Of a stretch of 64,000 nucleotides of DNA, positions 1-9,933 are shown one piece after another. Under the pieces are notes generated by a model. It ran no database searches. It had not been told where the DNA came from and was given only the letters and a program-made list of their open reading frames with translations. How positions within the stretch are numbered: the first letter of the stretch is position 1; each line of letters starts with the position of its first letter. The position numbers were made by a program, and so were the translations under genes. Source of the stretch: Suillus spraguei (lineage: Eukaryota > Basidiomycota > Agaricomycetes > Boletales > Suillaceae); contig JABCPU010000019.1 in assembly GCA_016800925.1 (NCBI GenBank), positions 1 through 64,000 of the forward strand, in the 5' to 3' direction.

Positions 1-363
1 TCTACAGCGCTAGGGCTAGGACTAGGTGGGCGATGGCCACGCTGTTGACCTCAGATGGAAGCGTCCTGGCTGCAAGCATGAGGCTGCAGATTGCTCGCTG
101 CCGCAGCTGGTGATTGGTTGTCGTGCATGTGCGCAAGATGCATTGATGAGCCAGGAAGATAATCCACATAGCGGCCGTGGCATCCGAATTGTGTGCCCTG
201 AGCGATGCGAGAGAACTGGAGTAACCTGCAGTCGTACTAATGTTATAATCATCCACAAGTTAGGAGGGCTAGAATAAAACACTTACATCATATTCAGCCA
301 GGAATCTCATTATCTGGAATCTGTGACGGCCCTGGGACTGCGTTATCCTGCAGCAGCATTAAA
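1..363. other. No gene supported at left edge
   Basis: Short open frames exist on both strands, but none shows a recognisable domain, a splice pattern or a coding bias I can defend. The stretch borders a transposon-like zinc-finger fragment on the minus strand and may be more of the same decayed element, which is inference from position only. Confidence 0.4.
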
Positions 364-678
364 TTATGAAATGGTGCTAGAGGCTATGACTGAAATACGC
401 ACATCGGCCAGAGGCAGCACATCATTGTCAGGTGGGTCAGCCCAGATATCGTCATAGACCTGGTCAATTCCATCGCGGATGATCTCATCCGAGTCCTTGA
501 TCCGAGGATGTTTTGCCTTGCTGCGCTTATCTGACTTGTGCTTTTCTGTCTTCTGATAGACAGAGCTGGTCAGCTTGATAGACCTATTATGCTCGCACTG
601 CGCAGCATGTGGACGAAGCTGTCTTGTCGATTTAAATTGCCTCCCACAGCCAAGGCATGTCGGCTGGTCTGCAGACAT
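364..678 (-). pseudogene. Zinc-finger N-terminal fragment, transposase-like relic
   Basis: From the ATG at 678 the minus strand reads about 104 residues to a stop at 364. Near the start lies one zinc knuckle: CLGC, twelve residues, then HAAQC (a C2HC/C2H2-like pattern). A basic lysine-rich stretch and an acidic tail follow. A single such finger at the very N-terminus is how Plavaka-type transposase proteins of basidiomycetes usually begin, but no transposase core is visible here. An orphan fragment of such an element is therefore my best reading. It could also be the first exon of an unrelated zinc-finger gene. The open frame continues upstream to 1125 but that part looks non-coding. Confidence 0.35.
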
Positions 679-1463
679 TGTAATTAGAATAAGAGTATGA
701 TAATGTACGGGGGATAATGACTTACCCAGACATCCCTGACAGTCTTTATAGGTGACACAGACTGCCGCTGCTGAGTGCGCCGGCCAGATTACCGCTGTTG
801 AGTATGCCGGTTCTAGCCCTAGAGGATCAGGAACTCTGGTAGATAACCTCAGCCATAAGGTGATTAACCATAAGAGAGGAAACACTGCAGTAGAGATAGT
901 ATTGGAGGCAGCTTCTATGCTGAAGGTGGACTCGATCTTTGATATCTGATCACAAGTCACACTATGACACCATTGATTTAGAAATTGATATTGGATTGTC
1001 AAGAATACAGTACAGAGAGGGAAACATAACGGGTACCGGGAATGAAGTGTATGCATTAGTAAAAATCCACAAACAGGTACAAAGACGAAATCAAAATCTG
1101 ACTCACCATCCCGAAACGCACCCAAAAGCTAGACTTGCCTTCATTGGCATGCCAATGAGGATATTCAACTTGAAAAGCGCTATGGCGATGAGTGGGGTCC
1201 GTTACTCCTGCCTGAATCCTAAGTAAGTACTAAAACATGAAAATAAAAATGAGTTTTCCCAGGGCACCCTTGGGTGCTCAGGGACCGAGATGCGCAAGTT
1301 AACGGCGGATGGTCGTGGATCAGGGCCTAAGCACCCAACAGTGTCCCGCTGAGGGGAGCCACGCAAAGTGCTCAGTATCGGCAACTGGTATGAGCAAGTG
1401 CCCAATGGTACTAAACTGAAGAAGTAAAAAGAATAGTACTACTAATTTTTATAATCACCTACT
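679..1463. other. Non-coding or badly decayed stretch
   Basis: Pieces on the plus strand (about 1065-1210 and 1260-1430) look faintly coding, with splice-like CAG/GTAAGT signals near 1222, but every frame is soon interrupted by stops. I could not assign a family. It may be a degraded element continuous with the fragment to its left. Confidence 0.35.
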
Positions 1464-2229
1464 ATGCAATCCGAATCTATTCTCATCAACGGTACCAACC
1501 AGGTCATCGTCCGGCGTGACAATATCATTGTCATGGATATCGAGAATATCCTAACTGGCTGGCCGACTTACGAGATTAATTTTACCCCCGAGAACCTGGG
1601 CCCATTGGTATTAATGTCGATCTTTTCATGTTACTTACTGACAATTTGATCTAGAAACTTATTATCCGACTCAAAGATCCTGTCAAGATGGTTCACATTG
1701 AAGAATCTTCAGATAGCGAGGCGGACTTGTTGATTCCAGGCAATCACAAGAGGAAAAAGCGAGTATCATTCAGTTCTCCTCTCGCAATAAGATCACTAAC
1801 TGAATCTACAGGACCTCATCGACCAATCGCAAGAACAAGAGGACCAAAACATGATAATGTTGGTAGTGTTCTAGTGAGTTGTACTAACATCAAAATTTAC
1901 AGGTTCGCAACCGATACCATCAAGCTCGCTGAAGATCTTGCAGGCCTCAAAATCACATCTCAGAGTTCCGGGTAAGGTTTTTTTATATATTTGTCTGATT
2001 GTGACATTGATACAACTTGATCTATAGGATTAATACCATCAAGGCGAAACCAGTGCGCCTAGTCGGATTCTGCAAACAACCCCCGCCACGCAAACCCAAA
2101 TTTGACAGTAGCACTACTTGGCCGCCTGTCCATCGCCACCATTTCAGGGACGTGGAGCCTAAAGATTCCGTTGTTGGTCTAGATATTTTGCGCACTTTCC
2201 CTGCTCCTGTTACCGCAGACTTGACTTAG
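1464..2229 (+). CDS. Unrecognised multi-exon gene, possibly degenerate
   Basis: I do not recognise this gene. Exon 1 starts at ATG 1464 and ends near 1599. A GTATTA...TAG intron joins it in frame to an exon starting near 1648 that is rich in acidic and then Lys/Arg/Ser residues (HKRKKRVSF). A third exon (about 1903-1972) joins the last (about 2029-2229, stop at 2229) across a GTAAGG...ATAG intron, in frame. The junction between the second and third exons does not keep phase with any GT donor I can find around 1850-1880, although a TACTAAC branch-like site and TTACAG acceptor are present. That suggests a missed small exon or a frameshift. No domain, signal peptide or membrane segment is visible. 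Confidence 0.35.
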
Positions 2230-2489
2230 TTTAGATTTTGCTGTACCATTCTTTTTGCTCTCGCATTGCTTTCATGTAATTTTATTTTGCAATCTGTACA
2301 CAAGAATCATGTAATTGTAGAATTAATCATTGTACTTGACGCGTCAACATAGATTTTGAGAGATCGCATAGACGCGTCGAGGTTTCCCAGGGTGTTCTCA
2401 AAACACGTCAATAGTACCAAACAAAAGTTTGTAATCGATAATGTCATGGACACGTATTATCATATTCCATCTTATTTACTACCATCATC

Positions 2490-4812
2490 ATGCCAGCACG
2501 TAGGCACCGCTCACTGTCAACCTCCAGTAGCTCCTCATCAGACAGCGATGACTCAATGACTCGTCAGTCACGCTCCACTTCACCACCCACGACTTCGCCA
2601 GTGCACGAAGAACCGAAACGGAAGAAATCCCTGCAAAAATGCATAAGGGAATCATGGGATAGCAACACCGACGTGAAGAAACCCAACAAACGAATAAAGT
2701 AAGTTAGTTTCGCGTTATCATGTGCATATATGCATATCTAATCCCTCCTTCTTAGGAAACATAAAGACTCAGACTCAGGCAACAAATCCAAACAGTAAGT
2801 ACATGCCAGCACATCCAAATCATGCTTATCTCTCAATGTCCGATACAGGAAAGGAATGTCACTGCAAGAGCAATGCTTACACGTTGCACGTTGGATACCC
2901 CGAGGGGTAGACATGTTTTGCAAACTTACTGATGTCTTTCGGGTTGCACCTCTCGTCGAGCAGCGAGAAGCAGCCGAAAGAGCGGACCATATTGAGGATG
3001 AACAAGTTAAGAATGACTGCGAAGCAATCTTGAAGAACATGTGAGTACAGCTCACGATCACATTTCATTTTCGCTAATAACACTACTCTAGCTCCAAGGA
3101 TGACGAGGCACAAATGATGCGAACCTACAAGAAGATAACCACGGCTGCCCCATACCTACTAACGCTGGTCAATGGTAACAAGAAGAAGCGGTGAGAACTC
3201 GAGGCACTTCTCACTGAGGTAAGCACATCAGGAAATTCACACATTCCTTGACGAACTTAAGTTACTTATCTCAAAACTTGTTTGCTCTCTCTCACATCAT
3301 TCACCTGGCATATCTTATATTTTCGAGTGCGAAATACAATAAAACATGTATATTAATATATCTCAACATTTTTTTTCTCAATACATTCACGTTGAAATTT
3401 TGGACAAGTAGATTCAATTTCACCAAGGCAGTTAAGTGTAAATAAGTCCGCATAAGGGCATGTCAAGGAATGTGTGAATTTCCTGATGCAGTTGTATGCA
3501 TGCATACATGCACTGGTTTGTGCGCTAATGCCGCTTACAGATGCAAACGATTATCGGACAAGTTCGTTCGGAGGACGCTAGCCATCTGAAACCTGTCATT
3601 GGACAGTATGCAGCATATGACCCTGACGACAAAGATCTGGACCCTCCCATTCGTGCTAATAATCAACGGTCACGTGCGAAGATGGGTATTAATCACCCGC
3701 AGCTCGCCAGGATGCTCTGTCCTGTGAAGTGCTTGGGTGAATATTTGAAAGATCCTATAGCGTAAGTACCCTCCACTATTGGTTGAAGTTACTGACGGTT
3801 TTGATTAGAACACACCAAAAGTTGCAAGATGGAGATATCAAGATGCGCGCATTGGTCTGGCCGGCCATGGTATACTCTGGTAAGATCGCTGGGAAAAATT
3901 TCAACCCTCAGCAGGTGCAGAACAGGCTATTTGAAGGATACCTTCTCGAGCGAGCGAGTGATTTTTTATTAGACTGATTGATCTTCGAGCATTCATCAAA
4001 CCTGTCTCTCTCAGGTGATAAGGCATCTCTTCACAGGACCTTCCTCCGCTCTTTGCACAGACAGCGAATCTGTTGGGACGCGTCCATGTAATGCACGTCT
4101 CCATAATATGATGGAGGTAGAAGCAGAGAATATTGCATATGGTGTGATTCAGGTACGTCTCTCAATACACTTACTTTTTACATTTTAACTACTACTGAAT
4201 GTCCTCATACAGAGCCGTTTTGCCATCGGTTCACGCGACAAATGGAAGGAAGAAGATGGAAATTACAACTACCGAAGTGCCTATTATCGGGTCATTTCAA
4301 CTATTCGTGACGCCCCAGACCCCAATTGGGCAAAGGCACTGCACGAGCATTGGAACCTGTATGTATGAACTTCTTTTATGAGCAGTGTCTAACCTTGAGC
4401 TTCATAGCAAATTGTTCAAAAACAAGCTTGGGCTTCGTGCATTGTCTTCCATGAACACCACCGATGACGACGACGACGACGACGACTTTGCTCTAATGCG
4501 AAAGCAGTACGAGCAGAGGCTTGCAGACGAAGCCACTGCGAGCATGAGTCTGCCACCCGAGATTCCACCTCCCAGTCCAGATCCAAAGCCTCAGGAATCT
4601 GCGACATCCGAGAAGCCTGAGCAGCATCTGCTAAGGAACCAGCCGTTAATGAGGATTTCAGTGATCTTAGTGAGCCTGACGAACTCGACGAACTCGAGGA
4701 AGAACCCCAGCCACCAAAGTCCAAAGCCAAGAGGGGCCGTATTCGTAAGGTTGTTGTACAGTCGCCATTACCAGCACCAAAGAAGGCCAGGAAGACCCAC
4801 AAGAAGAAATGA
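2490..4812 (+). pseudogene. DUF6698-family gene, probably inactivated
   Basis: Spliced together, the exons give a protein with a Ser-rich start (ATG 2490), a coiled-coil-like segment (VEQREAAERADHIEDE), the core HLFTGPSSA...NARLHNMM...IAYGVIQ, RFAIGSRDKW, an Asp repeat near 4463-4486, and a basic tail ending KKARKTHKKK at 4812. The GPSSA / NARLH / IAY order is what I know from DUF6698, a basidiomycete family of unknown function often found near transposons. Defects: an in-frame TGA at 3192-3194, just before ELEALLTE; a required shift of frame near 4617-4622 to reach the acidic C-terminus; and one intron (about 3952-4014) that keeps frame only with a GC donor. The 322-base intron 3219-3540 holds a foldback element. 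A TGA from CGA by C-to-T change would explain the stop. The loss of function is inferred. Confidence 0.6.
3226..3488. repeat. 263-bp foldback element (MITE-like) in an intron
   Basis: The ends are perfect 27-bp inverted repeats: 3226-3252 (begins CATCAGGAAATTC) and 3462-3488 (its exact reverse complement). The interior is AT-rich and has no coding capacity. The element lies inside the 3219-3540 intron. Removing it leaves 59 bases, which is the ordinary intron length here, so it reads as an insertion. A CA dinucleotide flanks both sides (3224-3225, 3489-3490) and could be a 2-bp target duplication, but that is too short to be sure. Family unknown. Confidence 0.7.
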
Positions 4813-5460
4813 ATGGTTGCTCATCTTCGTAGGTCGCACCATGCTTTGCTTACATCGTGCTGACTGTTATGATATTCACATTTCAGGCTCGCTCACCATC
4901 GCTTTGTCGTCTCTTCACATCAACGTCTTCGCTGTGCCGTCCATCTCTTTGTTACCTTCACTGTCTCTTCGCATCAATGTTTTCACATTTTCGCATCCAA
5001 GTCTTCGCTGTCAAGTTTCATCAATCATTGTACTAATACCAGGATCTGGGATTACTCATTTCTGACCGCAATGCTCACTCTGTTTTACCCTGCCGCGCAC
5101 TTTACAGTACATTCAGGACCTTACTCGTAGCTAATGCCATGTAATACGATAGCAAATTGACATCTGTTTAGCATGACATATCAGTGTGATAACCATACAG
5201 AACAATGGAAACGGCTTAGCAGGACATATCAGCATGATACATGGCTAGCAGCTGAGGAATGATCAGCAGTTGAGCAGCACATTAGCGAAAAAAACGAACC
5301 TAGGTATGACCAGATAAGCGGACCCTGGGACCTGATACGCCTGCCGTCCCTTAAACGCCTTCTAAGGGCTGATGCGACCTTAGATTACCATCTCTGGAAT
5401 GGGAAATTTTGGTGATGGCATTGCTATGGAAATCGACAACATCTCGAACTCGTAGCAGCC
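4813..5460. other. Intergenic, no gene seen
   Basis: Region of short T/C-rich imperfect repeats (TCTCTTCACATCAACGTCTTCG-like units around 4905-5010) followed by unremarkable sequence. No open frame with a recognisable product. The right end runs into Helitron helicase remnants. Confidence 0.5.
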
Positions 5461-5940
5461 ACTACAAACTTTGAGGACACCATCAACTTCCTCTTCCCAC
5501 AAGACGTTGTTGAAGACGCTGATACCTATCTTCATCGCTCATTCCTTTCCCCTCTCAATATCTACGTTGACAAATTCAATGACAGAATTTCAGACAAATT
5601 ACCAGGTGATTTTTGTAAGTTTTGCAAACAGACATGAAGCACACACGCTAATCACAACACAAATCATATTCTTACTTTAGTTCGGACAACCTGAAGGAAG
5701 CCGAACGCGCCAGAACACACCTGACTGCCTTGCAATGCTAACGCATCCTGAAGTGCCTCCCCATCGCCTGTATTTGAAACAAAACTGGGTGTGCGCCATT
5801 CAACGAAACCTCTGTAGAAAAAGGATTGGTTAGAAATGCGCGCGTGCTCATAGTGGCTCTACATCGTCGTTTCATTGAAGTCCAACGTATCAATACATTC
5901 GAGGATAACACAAGGAGAGCGCTTCATGTGCAGGGCTTGA
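5461..5940 (+). mobile_element. Helitron Pif1-like helicase relic (C-terminal part)
   Basis: Three pieces in different frames match the order of the C-terminal region of fungal Helitron helicases. 5461-5619 reads NFLFPQDVVEDADTYLHRSF then LSPLNIYVDKFNDRI; 5685-5830 reads LTHPEVPPHRLYLKQ and CAIQRNLC; 5815-5940 reads EKGLVRNARVLIVALHRRFI. The family usually has these as the (F/L)PxxVLxDPxxCLxRAxLsplN block followed by the L-LK-G-xxxLxRNLxxxxGLxKNaRV block. Frames change at least twice and stops interrupt them, so this is dead. The Rep and ATPase portions are not present upstream in the window. The piece ends directly against a DPH6-like fragment. Confidence 0.7.
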
Positions 5941-5948
5941 GCTACTGA

Positions 5949-6836
5949 TCACCTGCTAATATCGGACCTTATTCACAAGCTGTTACCGTGTGTCCAGCCT
6001 TTTATGACGCGAGATGCGTTTCTAATTCCTAGATCAGGTGGAGCCGTATGTTTTCGTATCTGAGCAGATCGGTCTACTCCCTCCGTCTCTGACGCTCCCT
6101 TCTCCATCCTCGTTGGCACTTGAAACTGCGTTGGTGTTCCAGCACACAGATCCCGTCATTCACGCTGCCAACACTGCAGGGGGCCATGTGCTGCTTTCGC
6201 TTTATTGGCTTGTGGACGAAGCTGATACCATACACATTCGACGAGCTTGTGAAAGGTTTTGCGAGGTAAGCCGAGAGATGAAGAACTAGCAGACAGGAAA
6301 ATCGATATTAATATAGATTCTGTAGGAAACCCCAACGTTGTTCTTGGTAGTCGCGTCCCTCCCGCGCGGTGCGCGCATCGAGAAACAAGTATTGGTACAT
6401 ACAGGCATATTCACGGTCTCAGACGAAGACGAAGACACGTTCACACAGGTATCTCGTACTCTAGAGTTTTTGTCTGGTACGTGCATGCATGTCTAAACCG
6501 TCCTATGTTTGTGCCGACTGCAGCATGACAGTGTCGAACGAAATAGTCCTTGGTTCGACCAGGCCGTCCATATTGAATTGGCAGGTTTCTCGATTTGACA
6601 TGTCACCACAGTGCGTGGTTATCTGGACCCGTGGACGTCCATCGCAGGAGGATGCAATTGAACTTGGAAAAATACCGTCGCTCAGTGCATTCCGGGAAAT
6701 AGCGCTCTCAGCGAGACTGTTTTACAGAGTGGATGCTGATTTTTCATCTGGTTGTACGTTGGATCTCAGACTCCAAGGTATTTGTGTTGACGGACGGTTT
6801 TCGAACAGTGTCATTAGTGTCACGCGTCCTGTTTAG
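5949..6836 (+). pseudogene. 5'-truncated diphthine-ammonia ligase (DPH6) tail
   Basis: DPH6 amidates diphthine on eEF2 in the cytosol. It has an N-terminal ATP-dependent amidation domain and, in fungi, one or two RidA-like domains at the C-terminus. Here only the latter part is visible: SPANIGPYSQAV at 5949-5990, then after an intron EPYVFVSEQIGLLPPSLTLP and on to about 6265. Two further exons joined by GTAAGC...TGTAG and GTATCT...CTGCAG introns follow, ending near SARLFYRV at 6706-6730. The ATP-binding domain is absent; a Helitron helicase relic sits where it should be. Frame is lost around 6585-6615. A captured or translocated gene fragment is the simplest reading. The family call rests on the NIGPYSQA signature and overall order. 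Confidence 0.55.
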
Positions 6837-7128
6837 AAACAGGGCTGTGCCCGCAACCACGTCCATCCCCTGCTGATAAATCGGCACTCGGGACAGTGAT
6901 GAGCAGTGGGATTGGGCAGTGGCCTTGGTAGGCTGCGCACCAACACAAATCATCTTTTCAGGAATACCATGGCAATAATGAACGTCAAAGCAAGTAATAG
7001 ACATGAATGAATGGAATATGAAAACAGATATGCAGAATACAGCTGTGAAACATGTAATATATGAATAGGTATGATACAAGCGTCATCCACCGTAGATCGT
7101 CAATCCGCCTAGCCTCACGAGAATAAAA

Positions 7129-9536
7129 TCACGGCTCCTCTTCAGCCTTAAGCTCCTTCAGCACAGCAAGCCCACTCCTCATCTGACGCTCTGTCTTGGT
7201 GGGTGGCACCATACGACAGGCAGCAGCGCCGATCAACGCGCAAAAGCCTCCGAACCGCAAGACCCACGCTACGCCGTTCTTGCCCAAGTATGTGTTGTGA
7301 TCAGGTTCGAGATCGGGAGAGGGAGCTGAGATGGGGGTGGATTCGTCTACGATACGGAATATCATGGACGAGACCAAGGCAATCTAGGCGGGAAGGACTG
7401 AGTGACGTTTCAAAGAAAGCAGATCGATGAGACTTACTATGAATTGTGGCATCACAATGGCAAGGTTATGGATGCCAAGGATCGTGCCTCCCGCCGGCCT
7501 GGTCTCACTATCGCTGGCCTCGCCCTCAGTATCAGAATCTGATTCAACCTCTGGGGAGCGGTCCAGTAAAGGATCTTGCTCAGAGGCCTCAGTTGCCGCT
7601 TCATGCAGATGAGGAACCTTTGCATGCATCTCTTTCAACAGCTACAATTCACGATAATTTAACTCAAATCCAGTTGGGAAAGAACATAACTGACCTCCAT
7701 GATAATGGCGAACGGTACCCAACATGCAACAGCCCAACATATCCCAACCAAGCTAATTGCAATCGTAGCTTGCTTGACAGTGCTTATCCAGAACGTAGAG
7801 AAGGTTAGCAGGGTGAACAAGATCATCGCCGCTGTCCATATGTCCCGGAGGAGCCATGGCATCTTGGGAAGTTTTGTGATCCCTTCTTGACGCCACAGGT
7901 GAAGTCTACCGCGGAAGCGCTCAATCTGAGCATCTTCGTCATCACCTTCTACAGGGAGAAGACGACGGTCACGTCGTGCAAAGATGGGAAGTACGCCGCC
8001 GGCAAGAACGGCCACTATTTTGATGTGAGGTTTTATTTTGGATGGTATATATCCAGACATACCTATACTGTATAGCAACATTGCGAATTCACCGTTACGA
8101 GTAGCTAACTCGTTGTCTGGCTCCTCACCTGTCTCGTAGGCCATGACTTGACCGACATATGTGGTACTAGCATGTAAAATTAATCATAAAATGATATGAA
8201 ATGAAATTGAGAATACTCACGAGTAGAACAAGAATGGAAACCTAATTCGACGCGTCAGCACACCCGTTCAAGGAAGCATCCAAGTCACGCACCATCCCAT
8301 GAAAGCGAAGATCTGCACAAGACAAACCCTTCTGATAGGTCTCGGAAGCGTTGTAATTGCGCTATATATGTTCTCCAAAATTTCACCAACCTTGCCGCGC
8401 CTAGAAATTCAATCACTAACAAGTCGTTTCCATGTCGATCCACTGACCTTTGGCTATTCTTCTTTGCTATAGAAGATTTCTCCTCATGACAGAAGCAAGT
8501 GATCCACACAGTAATAACAAGGATAGTCATACTGACAACACAGAACTTTCGGAACTGATCGCCACCCAGGAAGCTCAGGAAGGGCAACTTCGCAAGAGGA
8601 ATAAATCCTTGACATTACGTCAGCGTGGCGTCGGTGGACAAGCATAGGTAATGACATACCAAACCCGTAGCCGACGATATTGCCTGCTTGGCACATGCGA
8701 CTATGCCAAGCATTACCAGCATTGAGCTGATCGGGCGGAGTGATATCCAGAAGAAGATTACGCAAAGATGCTTGGAGAGCGTTGAGAGCAAAATCAAGAA
8801 CATAGAACGCAAAAACAGCTATGCCAATGGCAGCATTTGCAGCCTGATAGTGTAAGAGACATGAATAACGAACGTCAAATGTTAACGTACTTGCTTCGTA
8901 CGTTCTGGATCCCAGTCACCAGCGCCTCCCCCAAAGATATCAACAAAGAAGCCAGCAATGTCCTGACAATATGCCAAGACTAGCGTTGAGACAACAAGTG
9001 CACCTGTTGATAAGACCACCCAGTATCTCCGCCGATAGTTTGAGGTGGACGAATCGGATATTGCACCTTGGGAACTGTTCAATGGATCATCCGAAACTCA
9101 TATCAGAGAACATACCTATGAGAGGTTGTGCAATGAGGCCGCTGATAGGCCCAGCTAGCCAGACCAGGCTGGTAACCTGTTCTGATACCCCTAGTGACAG
9201 GAGAAATGGAGTTCCGTATCTAACGAACGTAGTTTATTAATTTTTTGGAGAATCAGTAACATAAAGAACTTACCCTAGCTCCACCGTCCACGCGATTTGG
9301 GCGCCAGCCATGGATATACTGAGGGTAATGAGATTCCATGTGGTTAGGCGTGTTCGCCCAGGTTCGCTTGCATGTTGCTTCTGCTTTCCGTTTCCATCTA
9401 TCGTCTGGTATGATTCTTGTTCAACAGACTGTGTCTCTTCTGGAGAATTAGATGTCGTGCGCGACCTATGGCTAGCTGGCCATGCTATCTGGGTGGTTGG
9501 GTCAGGGTCCGCGTCAGGATTGTATGCAATAGTCAT
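7129..9536 (-). CDS. GPH-family (sucrose/SUT-type) sugar transporter, MFS
   Basis: Multi-exon gene from ATG 9536 to stop near 7129. The N-terminal cytosolic region is polar; the first membrane segment follows WNLITLSISMAGAQIAWTVE. Later exons carry the family-typical GLIAQPLIG-like loop, a segment DFALNALQASLRNLLLDITP, then GNAWHSRMCQAGNIVGYG, and in the second half MGWFPFLFYSTTYVGQVM. Plant SUT and S. pombe Sut1 proteins, proton symporters for sucrose or maltose-type glucosides at the plasma membrane, share these features. About twelve hydrophobic segments can be drawn. A long acidic loop (EVESDSDTEGEASDSE) sits between late segments. At least eight introns are implied. All exons I checked keep frame. 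The actual sugar cannot be read from the sequence. Confidence 0.8.
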
Positions 9537-9933
9537 GCTTCTGCTTAAGACAGTAATAAAGAGGAAACCAAGGGCATGAAACAAAGCGAGGTAGAACTAC
9601 TGATCAGGTTCGGCGGTTCTCGACGCAAAGAGGCCTTAAGAACAGGCGAGGCAACTGCTACCCCGTAATCGGCATTCTCCGAGCAAAATCGGGAGCGAAT
9701 ATTGTTCTTGCCCCAAATCTGAAGATCTGAGGTCTGATGCATCTGATGTACGAGGAAGTGTGCAATTGCTACAGATAAGGTGTGCTACAGTGCTAGTGCA
9801 AACAGACAATGCTGGGTAATAAAAATGTCCAAAAGGAAGCTAATCTCACTACAAGAATCGAACAATGGATAAGTTACAACCGAGGCGAGGTCCAGATAAA
9901 AGTCGTACAACAACAAAAAGACTATCCTCCCAG
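9537..9933. other. Promoter side of the transporter gene
   Basis: Holds the upstream region of the minus-strand transporter and the 3' flank of the next minus-strand gene. No open frame with support. No clear TATA box or repeat noticed. Confidence 0.4.

Noticed and set aside
679..1125. Upstream extension of the zinc-finger frame
   Set aside because: The open frame runs on, but the sequence is Cys/Leu-rich and non-descript, without a coding signal; the ATG at 678 directly precedes the finger.
4463..4486. GAC microsatellite as a regulatory repeat
   Set aside because: It encodes the Asp run of the DUF6698 relic, a common low-complexity feature.
6828..6843. Short palindrome CCTGTTTAGAAACAGG as a Helitron 3' hairpin
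   Set aside because: No CTRR terminus follows within the usual distance, and the stem is only 7 bp.
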